A stretch of DNA of 64,000 nucleotides from NCBI GenBank assembly GCA_038109305.1, contig JAYNIR010000008.1, positions 62,001-126,000 on the forward strand, given 5' to 3'. Shown here one piece after another: positions 9,690 to 19,058 of the stretch. How positions within the stretch are numbered: the first letter of the stretch is position 1; the number at the start of each line of letters is the position of its first letter. Source of the stretch: UBA1479 sp038109305. GTDB taxonomy: Bacteria; Pseudomonadota; Alphaproteobacteria; Rhodospirillales; Casp-alpha2. The position numbers were made by a program, and so were the translations under genes. Under the pieces are notes generated by a model. That model ran no database searches and was not told the DNA's origin. It was given only the letters and a program-made list of their open reading frames with translations.

Positions 9690-10475
9690 GTGAACCCGAT
9701 GCTGCTCGAGTGGCTCTCCTTCAAAATGACGCCGGCGTCAGAAGAGGCGCGGGCGCTCGGCTATCTCAAAGAACACATCGCCATTCAGGCGCGCCACCGC
9801 CGCTGCCGCGAGGCGTGGAAGGACCACCTGGAAAAAACCCGCCGGTTCGTCCTGTGGGCCGCCGCCAGCTGCCCCAAGCAGGACAAAATAACGATCCTGG
9901 GTTCAGGCGGACTGCTTGACGTGCCGCTGGTCGATCTGGCCGACGATTTCGGGGAAGTCGTGCTGGTCGACATCCTGCACCCGCCCGCCGTAAAAAAATG
10001 GGCGCAGCAGTATTCGAACGTCCGGTTGGCCGAGGCCGACGTGACGGAAATGGCGGCGAATTTTCTCGAAGGCAAGATACCGGACACGCCGCCGATGCCG
10101 ACGTTCGAAGATGCCGACGCCGACGGCGATCTGATCGTGTCGCTTAATATGCTGGGGCAGCTCCCCTTGGTTCTGATCCCGCACCTGCCCGCCGACTGGA
10201 CGGCGGCGAAAAAAGCGGCCTTCGCCGCCGAAACCCAATGGCAGCATTTGCGGGCGCTTAAAAATACGACGGGCCGAGTGTGCCTGATCACTGGGGTCGA
10301 GCGGGAATGGCTCGACGGCGACGGCGTCGACGCCCGCGAACGGCCGCTCGCCGAAATCAAACTGCCGACGCCGAACAAAAATTGGTATTGGGATTTGGCC
10401 CCCGCCCCGGAACTAGAAAAGGACCGGGACCTGCGGCTGAAAATTCACGCCTATTTAAATCTTTTCAAGAAATAG
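9690..10475 (+). CDS. Conserved hypothetical protein, Rossmann/SAM-methyltransferase-like
   Basis: 261 aa, not recognised by name. A Gly-rich strand-loop ILGSGGLLDVPL (about residues 69-80) is followed by VVLVDILHP. This resembles motif I and the acidic loop of class I SAM-dependent methyltransferases, so a cofactor-binding fold is plausible. There is no signal peptide or membrane segment. The start is uncertain: GTG 9690 or ATG 9699, neither with a strong ribosome-binding site. Its 3' end overlaps the convergent rsmD gene by 25 bp. Function unknown. Confidence 0.8.
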   Translation: MNPMLLEWLSFKMTPASEEARALGYLKEHIAIQARHRRCREAWKDHLEKTRRFVLWAAASCPKQDKITILGSGGLLDVPLVDLADDFGEVVLVDILHPPAVKKWAQQYSNVRLAEADVTEMAANFLEGKIPDTPPMPTFEDADADGDLIVSLNMLGQLPLVLIPHLPADWTAAKKAAFAAETQWQHLRALKNTTGRVCLITGVEREWLDGDGVDARERPLAEIKLPTPNKNWYWDLAPAPELEKDRDLRLKIHAYLNLFKK

Positions 10476-11017
10476 ACTTTGGCGGCGCCGTAGGTGCGCT
10501 CATCCGATGTTTCGTAGGCGGGGGGCACGGCCAGATCCTCCGCCGCCCCGACCTCGACAACCGCCAGACCGCCAGGCTTGAGCCATCCCTTGCCCTGCAG
10601 GGCCAAAAGTGCGGGCTCCGCCAGTCCCTCCCCGTAAGGCGGATCGATGAAGGCGATGTCGACCGGCGCATGGGCCGCGCGCGGCGGCGGCGGCAATTTC
10701 GTACCGTCGAGCCCGAGCACCAGGCAATCCCGCCACACGCCCATGGACGCGGCGTTTTCCTTCACGAGCTTGAGCGCCGCCGGATCACGGTCAATAAAGA
10801 CACCGCCCGCAGCCCCCCGCGAGATCGCCTCGAGCCCCATGGCGCCGGTGCCGCAAAACAGATCAATCACCCGGATGCCGTCAAGATCGTAGGCGGCCTT
10901 GCCGTGGGCCAGGATGTTGAAGATCGCCTGACGGGCCCGGTCGGATGTCGGGCGAAGGTCCCTGCCCTCGGGCGCGCGAAGTTTTTTCCCCCGGTATTTT
11001 CCGCCGACGATGCGCAT
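10451..11017 (-). CDS. rsmD: 16S rRNA (guanine-N2)-methyltransferase RsmD
   Basis: Methylates G966 of 16S rRNA during 30S assembly (family knowledge). The 188-aa product starts MRIVGGKYRGK, has the SAM-binding DLFCGTGAMGLEA segment at about residue 53, and the catalytic DPPYGEG motif near residue 128. The ATG at 11017 gives the family start; the frame is open to 11131, but that part is not conserved. It lies downstream of the pseudouridine synthase gene on the same strand (101-bp gap). Confidence 0.95.
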   Translation of the reverse strand: MRIVGGKYRGKKLRAPEGRDLRPTSDRARQAIFNILAHGKAAYDLDGIRVIDLFCGTGAMGLEAISRGAAGGVFIDRDPAALKLVKENAASMGVWRDCLVLGLDGTKLPPPPRAAHAPVDIAFIDPPYGEGLAEPALLALQGKGWLKPGGLAVVEVGAAEDLAVPPAYETSDERTYGAAKVYFLKRFK

Positions 11018-11118
11018 TACCGCAAATCCCAAGCGATCCGGATCAGATCGTGACGATGTATTTGCGTAAAAATAATCGGATGCATGCCTGGTGGGTTCAT
11101 CATGAACAACAACCCCGA

Positions 11119-11874
11119 TCAGCCTTCCCACGCCTTGCCGAGCTGTTCGCGAAGCGCCTTGCCAGTCACTTCATCGGCGTCGCCCCGGGGCATTTTGCCC
11201 AACTGAAACGGGCCATAGGCCGTGCGAATCAGGCGGTTCACATTCAGCCCCAGGTGTTCCATGACCTTGCGTATTTCGCGGTTCTTGCCTTCGGTCAATG
11301 CCACGGTCAACCACGCGTTCGCGGCCGATTTTTTTTCCGTTTCATCCAGGGTCGCGCGGATAGGGCCATAGCGGACGCCGGAAACAGTGACCCCCTTTTC
11401 AAGCCGCTTGAGCGCGTCTTCGTCGACCCGCCCGTGAACGCGGACCCGATAGCGCCGGGTCCATCCGGTTTCCGGCAGTTCCAGGCGGCGGGACAACTCC
11501 CCGTCGTTGGTCAGCAGTAACAGCCCTTCAGACGTCAGATCGAGCCGCCCGATGGACAGCACGCGGGGCAGATCCGGCGGTAGCCGGTCGAACACCGTCG
11601 GGCGGCCTTCGGGGTCTTTGTGGGTGGTGACCAGACCGGCCGGTTTGTGATAGCGCCAAAGCCGCGTCGGCTGCTGATCCGGCAACGGTTTGCCGTCGAC
11701 CAGAACGATATTACCGGCGGTCACGGTGAAAGCCGCCGTGGTCAGCTTTTTGCAGTCGACGGTGACGCGCCCGGCTTCGATCCATCGTTCCGCCTCGCGC
11801 CGGGAACAGAGGCCCGCGCGGGCCATCACCTTGGCGATGCGTTCGGGGGCGTTCTGGGGTTTATCCTTTTTCAT
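11119..11874 (-). CDS. rluB: RluB-type rRNA pseudouridine synthase
   Basis: 251-aa RsuA/RluB family enzyme. An N-terminal S4 RNA-binding domain (about residues 8-70, including LCSRREAERWI) is followed by the catalytic domain with the aspartate motif GRLDLTSEGLLLLTNDG at about residue 110. RluB acts on 23S rRNA and RsuA on 16S; the sequence looks closer to RluB, but the exact uridine cannot be assigned by eye. It is divergent from tadA. The ATG at 11874 begins MKKDKP; the extension to 11910 is not typical. Confidence 0.9.
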   Translation of the reverse strand: MKKDKPQNAPERIAKVMARAGLCSRREAERWIEAGRVTVDCKKLTTAAFTVTAGNIVLVDGKPLPDQQPTRLWRYHKPAGLVTTHKDPEGRPTVFDRLPPDLPRVLSIGRLDLTSEGLLLLTNDGELSRRLELPETGWTRRYRVRVHGRVDEDALKRLEKGVTVSGVRYGPIRATLDETEKKSAANAWLTVALTEGKNREIRKVMEHLGLNVNRLIRTAYGPFQLGKMPRGDADEVTGKALREQLGKAWEG

Positions 11875-11967
11875 GGCGCGGAAGGTAAAGGCTCGGCCCC
11901 CGACCGGCAAGCCATGTTACGACCGGTAGTGTTGACGGCGCCTGAACTAGGGCGCAGGGTCGGGCGC

Positions 11968-12438
11968 ATGAACGGACAGGCAAAATTGCAGCCGGGCGAT
12001 GTCATGGCCCTGGCGCTTGAAGATGCGCGCGAGGCGGCGGCAAAAGGCGAGGTGCCCGTGGGCGCGGTGGTGGTTGACGGCGGTACCGGCCGCATCGTCG
12101 CCCGCGCCGGCAACGCCGTTGAAACCCCGCCGGACCCGACCGGGCACGCGGAAATCAGAGCGCTGCGCCAGGCGGCGCGGGACCTGGGCGAGGCGCGGCT
12201 GACCGACTGCGATTTGTATGTGACGCTGGAGCCTTGCACCATGTGCGCGGGCGCCATCGCGCACGCCCGCATCCGGCGGCTTTATTTCGGCGCCTATGAT
12301 CCCAAGGGCGGCGGGGTCGAACACGGCGCCCGCGTGTTCGAGCAAAAAACCTGTCATCACAAACCGGAAGTCATCGGCGGGTTGATGGAAACGGAGGCGT
12401 CCGACCTGCTGCAATCGTTTTTCATGGACAAGCGCTGA
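11968..12438 (+). CDS. tadA: tRNA-specific adenosine deaminase
   Basis: Deaminates A34 to inosine in tRNA-Arg(ACG). The 156-aa protein has the cytidine-deaminase-fold zinc site: HAE (in PTGHAEIRAL, about residue 58) and PCTMC (in TLEPCTMCAGA, about residue 88). The catalytic glutamate is the one in HAE. The ATG at 11968 gives the normal family length; the frame stays open upstream but overlaps the divergent rluB. Confidence 0.95.
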   Translation: MNGQAKLQPGDVMALALEDAREAAAKGEVPVGAVVVDGGTGRIVARAGNAVETPPDPTGHAEIRALRQAARDLGEARLTDCDLYVTLEPCTMCAGAIAHARIRRLYFGAYDPKGGGVEHGARVFEQKTCHHKPEVIGGLMETEASDLLQSFFMDKR

Positions 12439-12454
12439 TCGCGCGGGCCGTCGA

Positions 12455-13483
12455 TTAAACCTCCGCCGCCAGCGGCAGGTTGACCAACAGGTTTTGCGGT
12501 TTGAGTTTCAGCCGCCCGCCCGGCGTCATGCAGAGCGCCATGTAGACGGGCTTGCCGCGGACGGCCTCGGCCATCTGGTTCGGGTCCTTAAACTGCAGGC
12601 GGAACAGTGACAGCAGGCAGCGCATGCGCTCGTCCCCCACGTCCTTACCGTTATACAGATCGTTCAACAGCGCCGTTGCCTCGGCATCCAAGCCGACGTG
12701 CCATGCCCATTTGTCGTCGTTGATTTCCTCGACCGGCCGGATCGATACGTCGGCCATCAGAAAATGCCGTACCCAGGCTTCGAGCACCCGGCAGAGCGCA
12801 TCCAGCCCCGGATGGGTGAAGCTGATGTTCAACATCGTGTCGTAGCGTTCGTTGCGGTCCCAATAGATGTCCGCATCTCCGTCCTGCAGGACGTCCATAT
12901 TGACCTGTTTGGCGGCAGCACCACTGTCGACGACCAGTTTGCCGAGCGATCCCATGCCACCTGTCGCCGTCAGCATTTCGACCGTTTCCCGATCCGCCGC
13001 CAGGACGGCACCGTCCTTTAGCGTGATGTTCTGTTCGCGGAACAGGAATTCCGCCGCACGGGCGCGGAACGGATCGTCCGTGCCGTCGATCACGTCCCGG
13101 ACGCAGACCTGCGCCAACTGGTCGACAAACAGGGGCGGCATGCCTTCGGCGCCTGAACGGAACAGGTCCAGATAACAAGCCTCGGCCGTGCCGGAGCGGA
13201 CCAACCGATCACGGAAGCGGAGCAGCACCCGGTAGTTGTCCTGCGCGTCCGGATCGGCCAGGGCCTTGATACGATCTTCGCCAACGGCTTCGCGCGGATT
13301 TGCCATCAAGGTGCCGTGAAGCGCCAGTTCGGCATCGCAGGATTCCTCGATGGGGGCAATTTCCGGGCGTTGCAGGTAGGCCCGTAAAAATCCGTCGGTC
13401 ACCAACAAATGCCCGGCGCCGTCCCGCACCAGCAGGTGATAGCCCGAGTTGGGCCAGAAATCGCGGGTTTCGGCGACAGTCAT
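12455..13483 (-). CDS. DUF6352-like conserved hypothetical protein
   Basis: 342-aa cytoplasmic-looking protein with no signal or membrane segment. The N-terminus (DFWPNSGYHLLVRDGAGHL, then TDGFLRAYLQRPE) matches my memory of the DUF6352 family; the assignment is by recognition only. It is convergent with tadA and starts 27 bp after the DUF1244 gene, so the two probably form a transcription unit. No catalytic motif is evident and the function is unknown. Confidence 0.8.
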   Translation of the reverse strand: MTVAETRDFWPNSGYHLLVRDGAGHLLVTDGFLRAYLQRPEIAPIEESCDAELALHGTLMANPREAVGEDRIKALADPDAQDNYRVLLRFRDRLVRSGTAEACYLDLFRSGAEGMPPLFVDQLAQVCVRDVIDGTDDPFRARAAEFLFREQNITLKDGAVLAADRETVEMLTATGGMGSLGKLVVDSGAAAKQVNMDVLQDGDADIYWDRNERYDTMLNISFTHPGLDALCRVLEAWVRHFLMADVSIRPVEEINDDKWAWHVGLDAEATALLNDLYNGKDVGDERMRCLLSLFRLQFKDPNQMAEAVRGKPVYMALCMTPGGRLKLKPQNLLVNLPLAAEV

Positions 13484-13510
13484 ACGTTTGGAAAAACAGC
13501 GGTCATGAAA

Positions 13511-13828
<318 letters not shown>

Positions 13829-13932
13829 GATGTGTTCTCCAATGCGCGGGAGGAGCCGCTGCCAAATCCGGTTGACGGTTATATAGGGTGTTCCGGCCGG
13901 TTACGAAAGGGCGGGACGGATAACCCGGCCCG

Positions 13933-15204
13933 TCAACGCCCGACGGCGCGCCAGCCGATATCCCGGCGGCAAAATCCGTCGGGCCAGTCAATTGAGTCAA
14001 CGGCCTGATAAGCGCGTTTCTGCGCTTCCTTCACGTCCTTGCCGAGCGCCGTCACGCCGAGAACCCGCCCCCCCGTCGCCAGGACGCGGTCGCCGTCGGC
14101 GGCCGTGCCAGCGTGGAAGACAACCACGCCCTCGACCGCGCCGGCCTTGCGCAAACCATTGATTTCTGTGTCTTTTTGGTATTTTCCCGGATACCCCTTG
14201 GCGGCCATGACGACGATCATGGCGGTGGCGTCATGCCATTCGATCTTGGTCTTGGCCAGCCGCCCTTCGGCGCAGGCAAGCAGCGCGTCCAGGATGTCGG
14301 ATTTCATCCGCATCATCATCACCTGGCATTCCGGATCGCCGAACCGCGCGTTGTATTCGATCAACTTGGGGCCATCGCCGCCGATCATCAGCCCGGCGTA
14401 AAGCACGCCTTTATACGGCCGCCCTTCCGCCGCCATGGCGCGGATGGTCGGTTCGATGATGTCCGTCATGACCCGGTCAACCATCGCCTGATCGACCACG
14501 GGGGCGGGCGAATAGGCACCCATGCCGCCGGTGTTGGGGCCTTCGTCGCCGTCATGCGCGCGCTTGTGGTCTTGCGCGCCGACCAGCGGCACAGCGGTTT
14601 CGCCATCGACCAGCGCAAAAAAGCTCGCTTCCTCGCCTTCAAGAAATTGTTCAACGACGATTTCCTCACCGGCGCCACCGAAGGCTTCTTCGATCATGAT
14701 CTGATCGACCGCCGCATAAGCTTCGTTGACGTTGCGGCAAATGATCACGCCCTTGCCGGCGGCGAGCCCGTCGGCCTTCACGACGATGGGCGCGCCATGG
14801 GTGCGGATGTATTCCTTGGCGGCGTCCGGTTCATCGAACCGGTCGTAGTCGGCGGTCGGAATGTCGTACTTTGCGCACAGGTCCTTGGTGAATGCCTTGG
14901 AGCCCTCAAGTTCCGCTGCGCGCGCCGTCGGACCGAAGGATTTGATGCCGATGGCGTCCAGCCGGTCGACCAGGCCCAGAACCAAAGGTCCTTCCGGCCC
15001 GACGACCACGAAATCGATTTTGGTTTCTTCGACAAAGGCGATCAGGCCGTCCAAGTCTTCCGCATCAATGTCGACGTTTTCCGCCACGGCCGCCGTGCCG
15101 GCGTTGCCGGGCGCGCAATAGAGCTTTTTGCATTTGGGCGACCGGGCGATGGCCCAGCACAAGGAGTGTTCGCGCCCACCTGACCCGACGACAAGAACTT
15201 TCAT
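13933..15204 (-). CDS. purD: Phosphoribosylamine-glycine ligase
   Basis: Second step of purine synthesis: ATP-dependent joining of glycine to phosphoribosylamine. The 423-aa product begins MKVLVVGSGGREHSL, the PurD N-terminal loop. It has the ATP-grasp domain with VVKADGLAAGKGV (about residue 143) and the NTGGMGAYSPAP segment followed later by YNARFGDPECQV. An in-frame TTG one codon upstream (15207) is a less likely start. It is divergent from xseA with 99 bp between them. Confidence 0.97.
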   Translation of the reverse strand: MKVLVVGSGGREHSLCWAIARSPKCKKLYCAPGNAGTAAVAENVDIDAEDLDGLIAFVEETKIDFVVVGPEGPLVLGLVDRLDAIGIKSFGPTARAAELEGSKAFTKDLCAKYDIPTADYDRFDEPDAAKEYIRTHGAPIVVKADGLAAGKGVIICRNVNEAYAAVDQIMIEEAFGGAGEEIVVEQFLEGEEASFFALVDGETAVPLVGAQDHKRAHDGDEGPNTGGMGAYSPAPVVDQAMVDRVMTDIIEPTIRAMAAEGRPYKGVLYAGLMIGGDGPKLIEYNARFGDPECQVMMMRMKSDILDALLACAEGRLAKTKIEWHDATAMIVVMAAKGYPGKYQKDTEINGLRKAGAVEGVVVFHAGTAADGDRVLATGGRVLGVTALGKDVKEAQKRAYQAVDSIDWPDGFCRRDIGWRAVGR

Positions 15205-15303
15205 CAACTGCTTCCGGGCGTCCAGCCCCCGCCTCCCTTATCCGCGCGGCAGCTTGTATCATCAAGCATTGTTTCCTTTAGCACGGCTCTACATACTGTG
15301 TTC

Positions 15304-16779
15304 ATGAGCGACCATTCCAGCGGCTTCGACGAGAGTCAACCCACCCCGGGCCAGGACGGCCACGAGGGAGGCCACAACCTACCGGTTTTTTCGGTATCCG
15401 AAATATCCCAGGCGGTCAAACGCGCGGTCGAGGACAACTTCCATTGGGTGCGAATCCGGGGGGAGATTTCGGGTTTCAAGCGGGCGGCGTCGGGGCATTT
15501 ATACTTCGCGCTTAAAGACGAGGACGCGGTGCTTGACGGCGTCTGCTGGCGCGGCACGGCGGGGCGGCTCGGCATCAAGCCCGAGGACGGAATGGAGGTC
15601 GTCGCCACCGGCCGGCTGACGACCTATGCCGGGCGGTCGAAATACCAGATGGTCGTCGACCATATGGAGCTGGCAGGCGAAGGCGCGCTTCTGAAACTGT
15701 TGGAAGATCGGCGCAAGAAGCTCGACGCCGAGGGCCTGTTCGATCCCGACCGCAAAAAGGACCTACCGTACCTGCCCGACGTGATTGGCGTCGTCACATC
15801 GCCGACGGGCGCGGTAATCCGCGACATCCTGCACCGGATCGAAGACCGGTTCCCCCGCCATGTGCTGCTCTGGCCGGTGTTGGTTCAAGGCAAGGAAGCG
15901 GCGGAACAGATCGCCCAGGCCATCGACGGATTCAACGCGATCACCGGCAATGTCGATGTGCCCCGACCTGACGTGGTGATCGTCGCCAGGGGCGGCGGCA
16001 GCTTGGAAGATTTGTGGGCGTTCAACGAGGAAGTCGTCGTCCGCGCCATCGCCGAATGCGACATCCCGATCATTTCCGCCGTCGGCCACGAAACGGATAC
16101 GACGTTGGCCGATTTTGCGGCCGACCGGCGGGCGCCGACGCCGACCGCCGCCGCCGAAATGGTGGTGCCCGTTCGCGCCGACCTGGTCGCCCAGGTGACG
16201 GAGGATGCGACACGTCTTACTGCCGCACTCCGGCGGCGCATCGCCGACCATAAAAACCACCTGAAGGCGACGGCGCGAGCCTTGCCTAATCCCGCCCGAA
16301 TGCTGAGCGAGCAAACCCAGCGGCTTGATGAATGGAATGAACGGCTGGCGGGGGCGTTGACCATCGGCATGACGCGCCGGCGCGGTCGCTTGGCGGAAAC
16401 CGCCGCCGGACTTATCCGGCCCGATGCGTTGATCAAGCTTGCGCAGGGCCGGCTCACGGGGGAAGCCCGCGCGCTCCGGTCCGCCGGCAAGGCCGCCGTC
16501 GCCGCAGGTCGCAATCGGCTGAACCAGGCCGCGGGCCTTCTTGAAAGCTATTCTTATGAACGGGTGCTGGACCGGGGGTTTGCCCTGGTGACCGATGCGG
16601 GCGGCCAGCCGGTGACGTCGGTCAAGGGTCTGAAACCCGGTGACGGGCTAGACCTGCGGCTGAAGGACGGGACGCAGCCCGTCACGGCCGCGTCGGGCGC
16701 CCCCGGCGGCGGCGTGGCCGCCAAGCCCGCGAAAAAGAAATCCGGCAATCCCGACAACCGGCAAGGGAGCCTTCTGTGA
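15304..16779 (+). CDS. xseA: Exodeoxyribonuclease VII large subunit
   Basis: 491-aa nuclease subunit that degrades single-stranded DNA with XseB. After a polar N-terminal extension it has the OB-fold (FSVSEISQAVKRAVEDNF, WVRIRGEISGFKRAASGH) and the catalytic domain with TSPTGAVIRDI, VARGGGSLEDLWAFNEE and SAVGHETDTTLADFAADRRAPTP motifs. A coiled-coil C-terminal half follows. The ATG at 15304 is preferred over the GTG two codons earlier. The stop overlaps the next gene by 4 bp (GTGA). Confidence 0.97.
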   Translation: MSDHSSGFDESQPTPGQDGHEGGHNLPVFSVSEISQAVKRAVEDNFHWVRIRGEISGFKRAASGHLYFALKDEDAVLDGVCWRGTAGRLGIKPEDGMEVVATGRLTTYAGRSKYQMVVDHMELAGEGALLKLLEDRRKKLDAEGLFDPDRKKDLPYLPDVIGVVTSPTGAVIRDILHRIEDRFPRHVLLWPVLVQGKEAAEQIAQAIDGFNAITGNVDVPRPDVVIVARGGGSLEDLWAFNEEVVVRAIAECDIPIISAVGHETDTTLADFAADRRAPTPTAAAEMVVPVRADLVAQVTEDATRLTAALRRRIADHKNHLKATARALPNPARMLSEQTQRLDEWNERLAGALTIGMTRRRGRLAETAAGLIRPDALIKLAQGRLTGEARALRSAGKAAVAAGRNRLNQAAGLLESYSYERVLDRGFALVTDAGGQPVTSVKGLKPGDGLDLRLKDGTQPVTAASGAPGGGVAAKPAKKKSGNPDNRQGSLL

Positions 16780-17597
16780 GGACGGCCGCCGCCGTTTTGC
16801 TGATCCTAGCGTTGGCCGCGCCGGCATCGGCGGCGGAAACGGATCTAAACCTGAACGGCGCTTTCGTGCAGGGCGGGTTGGTTCAGGGCAGGGCCGAGCC
16901 GAGATCGGCGGTGACATTGGACGGCGTCGCCGTGCCGGTAACGCCCGAGGGTGATTTCATCATCGGCTTCGGGCGCGGCGCCAAGGGGACAGCGACGCTG
17001 ACGGTGACGCCGCCGGGCGAAAAAGCCAAATCCCGGACGCTTAAGATCGCGAAGCGGGACTTTAAAGTGCAGCGCATCGACGGGCTGCCCAAGCGCAAGG
17101 TCGAGCCGCAACAACAGGACCTGACCCGCATCCGAGGCGAACAGGCGATGATCAACGCGGTCCGGCAACTGAAAACACTGACGCGGGGATTTGCCGACGG
17201 ATTTCAATGGCCGGTGACCGGGCGAATTTCGGGCGTCTATGGATCGCAGCGCATTTTGAATGGCCAGCCCCGGAGCCCGCATTACGGCGTCGATATCGCC
17301 GCGCCCGAAGGCACGGCCATTGAAGCCATGGCGGCGGGGCGGGTGGCGCTTGTTCACCAGGACATGTTTTTCACCGGCAAGACCGTAATGATCGATCATG
17401 GATTGGGGCTGTCGTCGATCTACATCCACATGTCGAAAATTGCGGTCAAGGAAGGCGACCCCGTCACCCGCGGCCAAAAAATAGGCGAGGTCGGGATGAC
17501 CGGCCGGGCCACGGGGCCGCATTTGCATTGGGGCGTCGCGTGGCAGAAAACGCAGTTGGACCCGGCGTTGTTGGTCGGCGAGATGCCGAAGAAATAA
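16776..17597 (+). CDS. M23 (LytM) family metallopeptidase, exported
   Basis: 273 aa with a cleavable signal peptide (residues 1-20, ending SAA). An N-terminal beta-rich domain is followed by a LytM domain. The zinc ligands are visible as HYGVD (about residue 169), IYIHMS and GPHLHWGV (about residue 249). Predicted periplasmic peptidoglycan endopeptidase, or amidase activator if inactive; the complete metal motif argues for activity. The GTG start overlaps the xseA stop, indicating translational coupling. Confidence 0.92.
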   Translation: MRTAAAVLLILALAAPASAAETDLNLNGAFVQGGLVQGRAEPRSAVTLDGVAVPVTPEGDFIIGFGRGAKGTATLTVTPPGEKAKSRTLKIAKRDFKVQRIDGLPKRKVEPQQQDLTRIRGEQAMINAVRQLKTLTRGFADGFQWPVTGRISGVYGSQRILNGQPRSPHYGVDIAAPEGTAIEAMAAGRVALVHQDMFFTGKTVMIDHGLGLSSIYIHMSKIAVKEGDPVTRGQKIGEVGMTGRATGPHLHWGVAWQKTQLDPALLVGEMPKK

Positions 17598-17630
17598 CCC
17601 GCGTCCCGTTCTCGGTGCCGAAGGGCAAAT

Positions 17631-18134
17631 TTAATCGACGAAATCGAGCCGGTCCTGAACCGCGGCAAGGCCGTCGCGGGCGCATGCGGCGTCGATATCG
17701 CCGCCGGGCGCGCCGGAAACACCGACAGCGCCGATCAGCGAGCCGGCGGCGCGAATTTGAATCCCGCCTTCCATCACGATGAGCCCCCGCATTTCATTCA
17801 GTTCGGCTCGGATGTCGCCGCGTTGGGCGCGCATTTCACCGGAATCGGCGCCCGACAACACGACCAGCCCCGCCTTGCGTTCGGCAATTTCCAGCGTGTG
17901 GCGACGGGCGAGCGTGTCCCGCTGGGCCGCCATGATGTCGCCGGCGCGGTCAAGCACCACGGCGGCCACCTGATATCCCTTGGCGCGGCAGGATTTAACC
18001 GTGGCCCGCGCAATGTCGGCGGCCAGGTCAGATCCCATGAGCCTGACTTTGATCACGTCGTCGGCGCCGGCCGGAAGCGAAACCAGAATGGCGGCGGCGG
18101 CCAGAAAACCGGCCAAGGAAACCCTGATAGACAT
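17631..18134 (-). CDS. GlcG/HbpS-like exported protein
   Basis: 167-aa protein with a signal peptide (residues 1-25) and a GlcG/HbpS domain containing the conserved VVLDRAGDIMAAQRD and GGIQIRAAGSLIGAVGVSGAPGGDIDAACA stretches. HbpS proteins bind haem or corrinoids in other bacteria; the ligand here cannot be told. The ATG at 18134 is chosen because GGAGGG lies about 8 bp upstream and a signal peptide follows; the frame is open to 18197. It lies 64 bp downstream of the TauD-like gene. Confidence 0.88.
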   Translation of the reverse strand: MSIRVSLAGFLAAAAILVSLPAGADDVIKVRLMGSDLAADIARATVKSCRAKGYQVAAVVLDRAGDIMAAQRDTLARRHTLEIAERKAGLVVLSGADSGEMRAQRGDIRAELNEMRGLIVMEGGIQIRAAGSLIGAVGVSGAPGGDIDAACARDGLAAVQDRLDFVD

Positions 18135-18198
18135 CAAAATGACCCTCCGTTGGATAATGGGCGCAAGCGCGGACCGGATTGCGGACCGGTTGCGCATT

Positions 18199-19050
18199 CT
18201 ATGCCGGGCGGTCGCCCTCGATGGTCACCCGGCGCATGTGCCGGTGCTGCGTCGGATAGTCATCCAGCGCGTAATGTTGGGTGCAGCGATTGTCCCAGGC
18301 GGCAATGGTGCCGGGCTCCCATCTAAGACGGCAGGTAAAGTCCGGCCGGGTCGCGTGCGCGCACAGAAAATCCAACAGCGGCTTGCTTTCGTCGACCGTC
18401 ATGTCCTTGAACCGAAGCGAATGGGCGATGTTGACATAAAGGCTTTTCTGCCCGGTTTCCGGATGCATGCGAACGACGGGATGTTCGTGTTCCATCGCAG
18501 GCGTGTCTTCGACGTAGGCATTTTTCATGACCGACAGATTGGCAAGGCGTTTGGCCCGGCCGCCGGGATAAAGTTTTTCCGAATGGTTGACGCAGACGAG
18601 GCCGTCGAGCAATTGCTTCATGCCGTCGGACAAGCGTTCATAGGCCAGCGCCGTATTGGCGAACAGCGTGTCGCCGCCCCATTCCGGCACCTGAATGGCA
18701 TACAGCACCGATGCCTGATCCGGGCGGTCCTTGTAGCTTGTGTCCGAGTGCCAGATGCCGCCGAAATTGATGGGATCGTCCGGCGTTTTGATCAGCTCGT
18801 GCGCTTCGGGAACGCCGCCGACGCCCTTGAGGTAGGGGTAAATAATAGGCTTGCCGAGGATGCCAGCGATCTCGACCTGACGTTTCGCCGTCAGGGTCTG
18901 GCCCCGGAAATAAATCATCTTGTGATCCAGAAACGCCCGATGGATGGCGTCCCGCGTCTGGTTCGACAAGTCAGCCGACAAATCGACGCCGGAAATTTCG
19001 GCGCCCAACGCGCCCGCAAGTGGTTTCACTGAAATCGCGGTAACGTCCAT
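18199..19050 (-). CDS. TauD/TfdA family Fe(II)/2-oxoglutarate dioxygenase
   Basis: 283-aa cytoplasmic dioxygenase. The iron ligands are His101 and Asp103 (in WHSDTSY) and probably His259 (in WDNRCTQHYALDDY), with the 2-oxoglutarate-binding arginine in HRHMRRVTI near residue 273. The substrate is not predictable; TauD relatives act on taurine, alkyl sulfates, aryloxyacids and others. The ATG at 19050 lies 8 bp after the lpxL-like stop, placing it as the last gene of the lipid A operon. Confidence 0.93.
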   Translation of the reverse strand: MDVTAISVKPLAGALGAEISGVDLSADLSNQTRDAIHRAFLDHKMIYFRGQTLTAKRQVEIAGILGKPIIYPYLKGVGGVPEAHELIKTPDDPINFGGIWHSDTSYKDRPDQASVLYAIQVPEWGGDTLFANTALAYERLSDGMKQLLDGLVCVNHSEKLYPGGRAKRLANLSVMKNAYVEDTPAMEHEHPVVRMHPETGQKSLYVNIAHSLRFKDMTVDESKPLLDFLCAHATRPDFTCRLRWEPGTIAAWDNRCTQHYALDDYPTQHRHMRRVTIEGDRPA

Positions 19051-19058
19051 CGCGCTGA

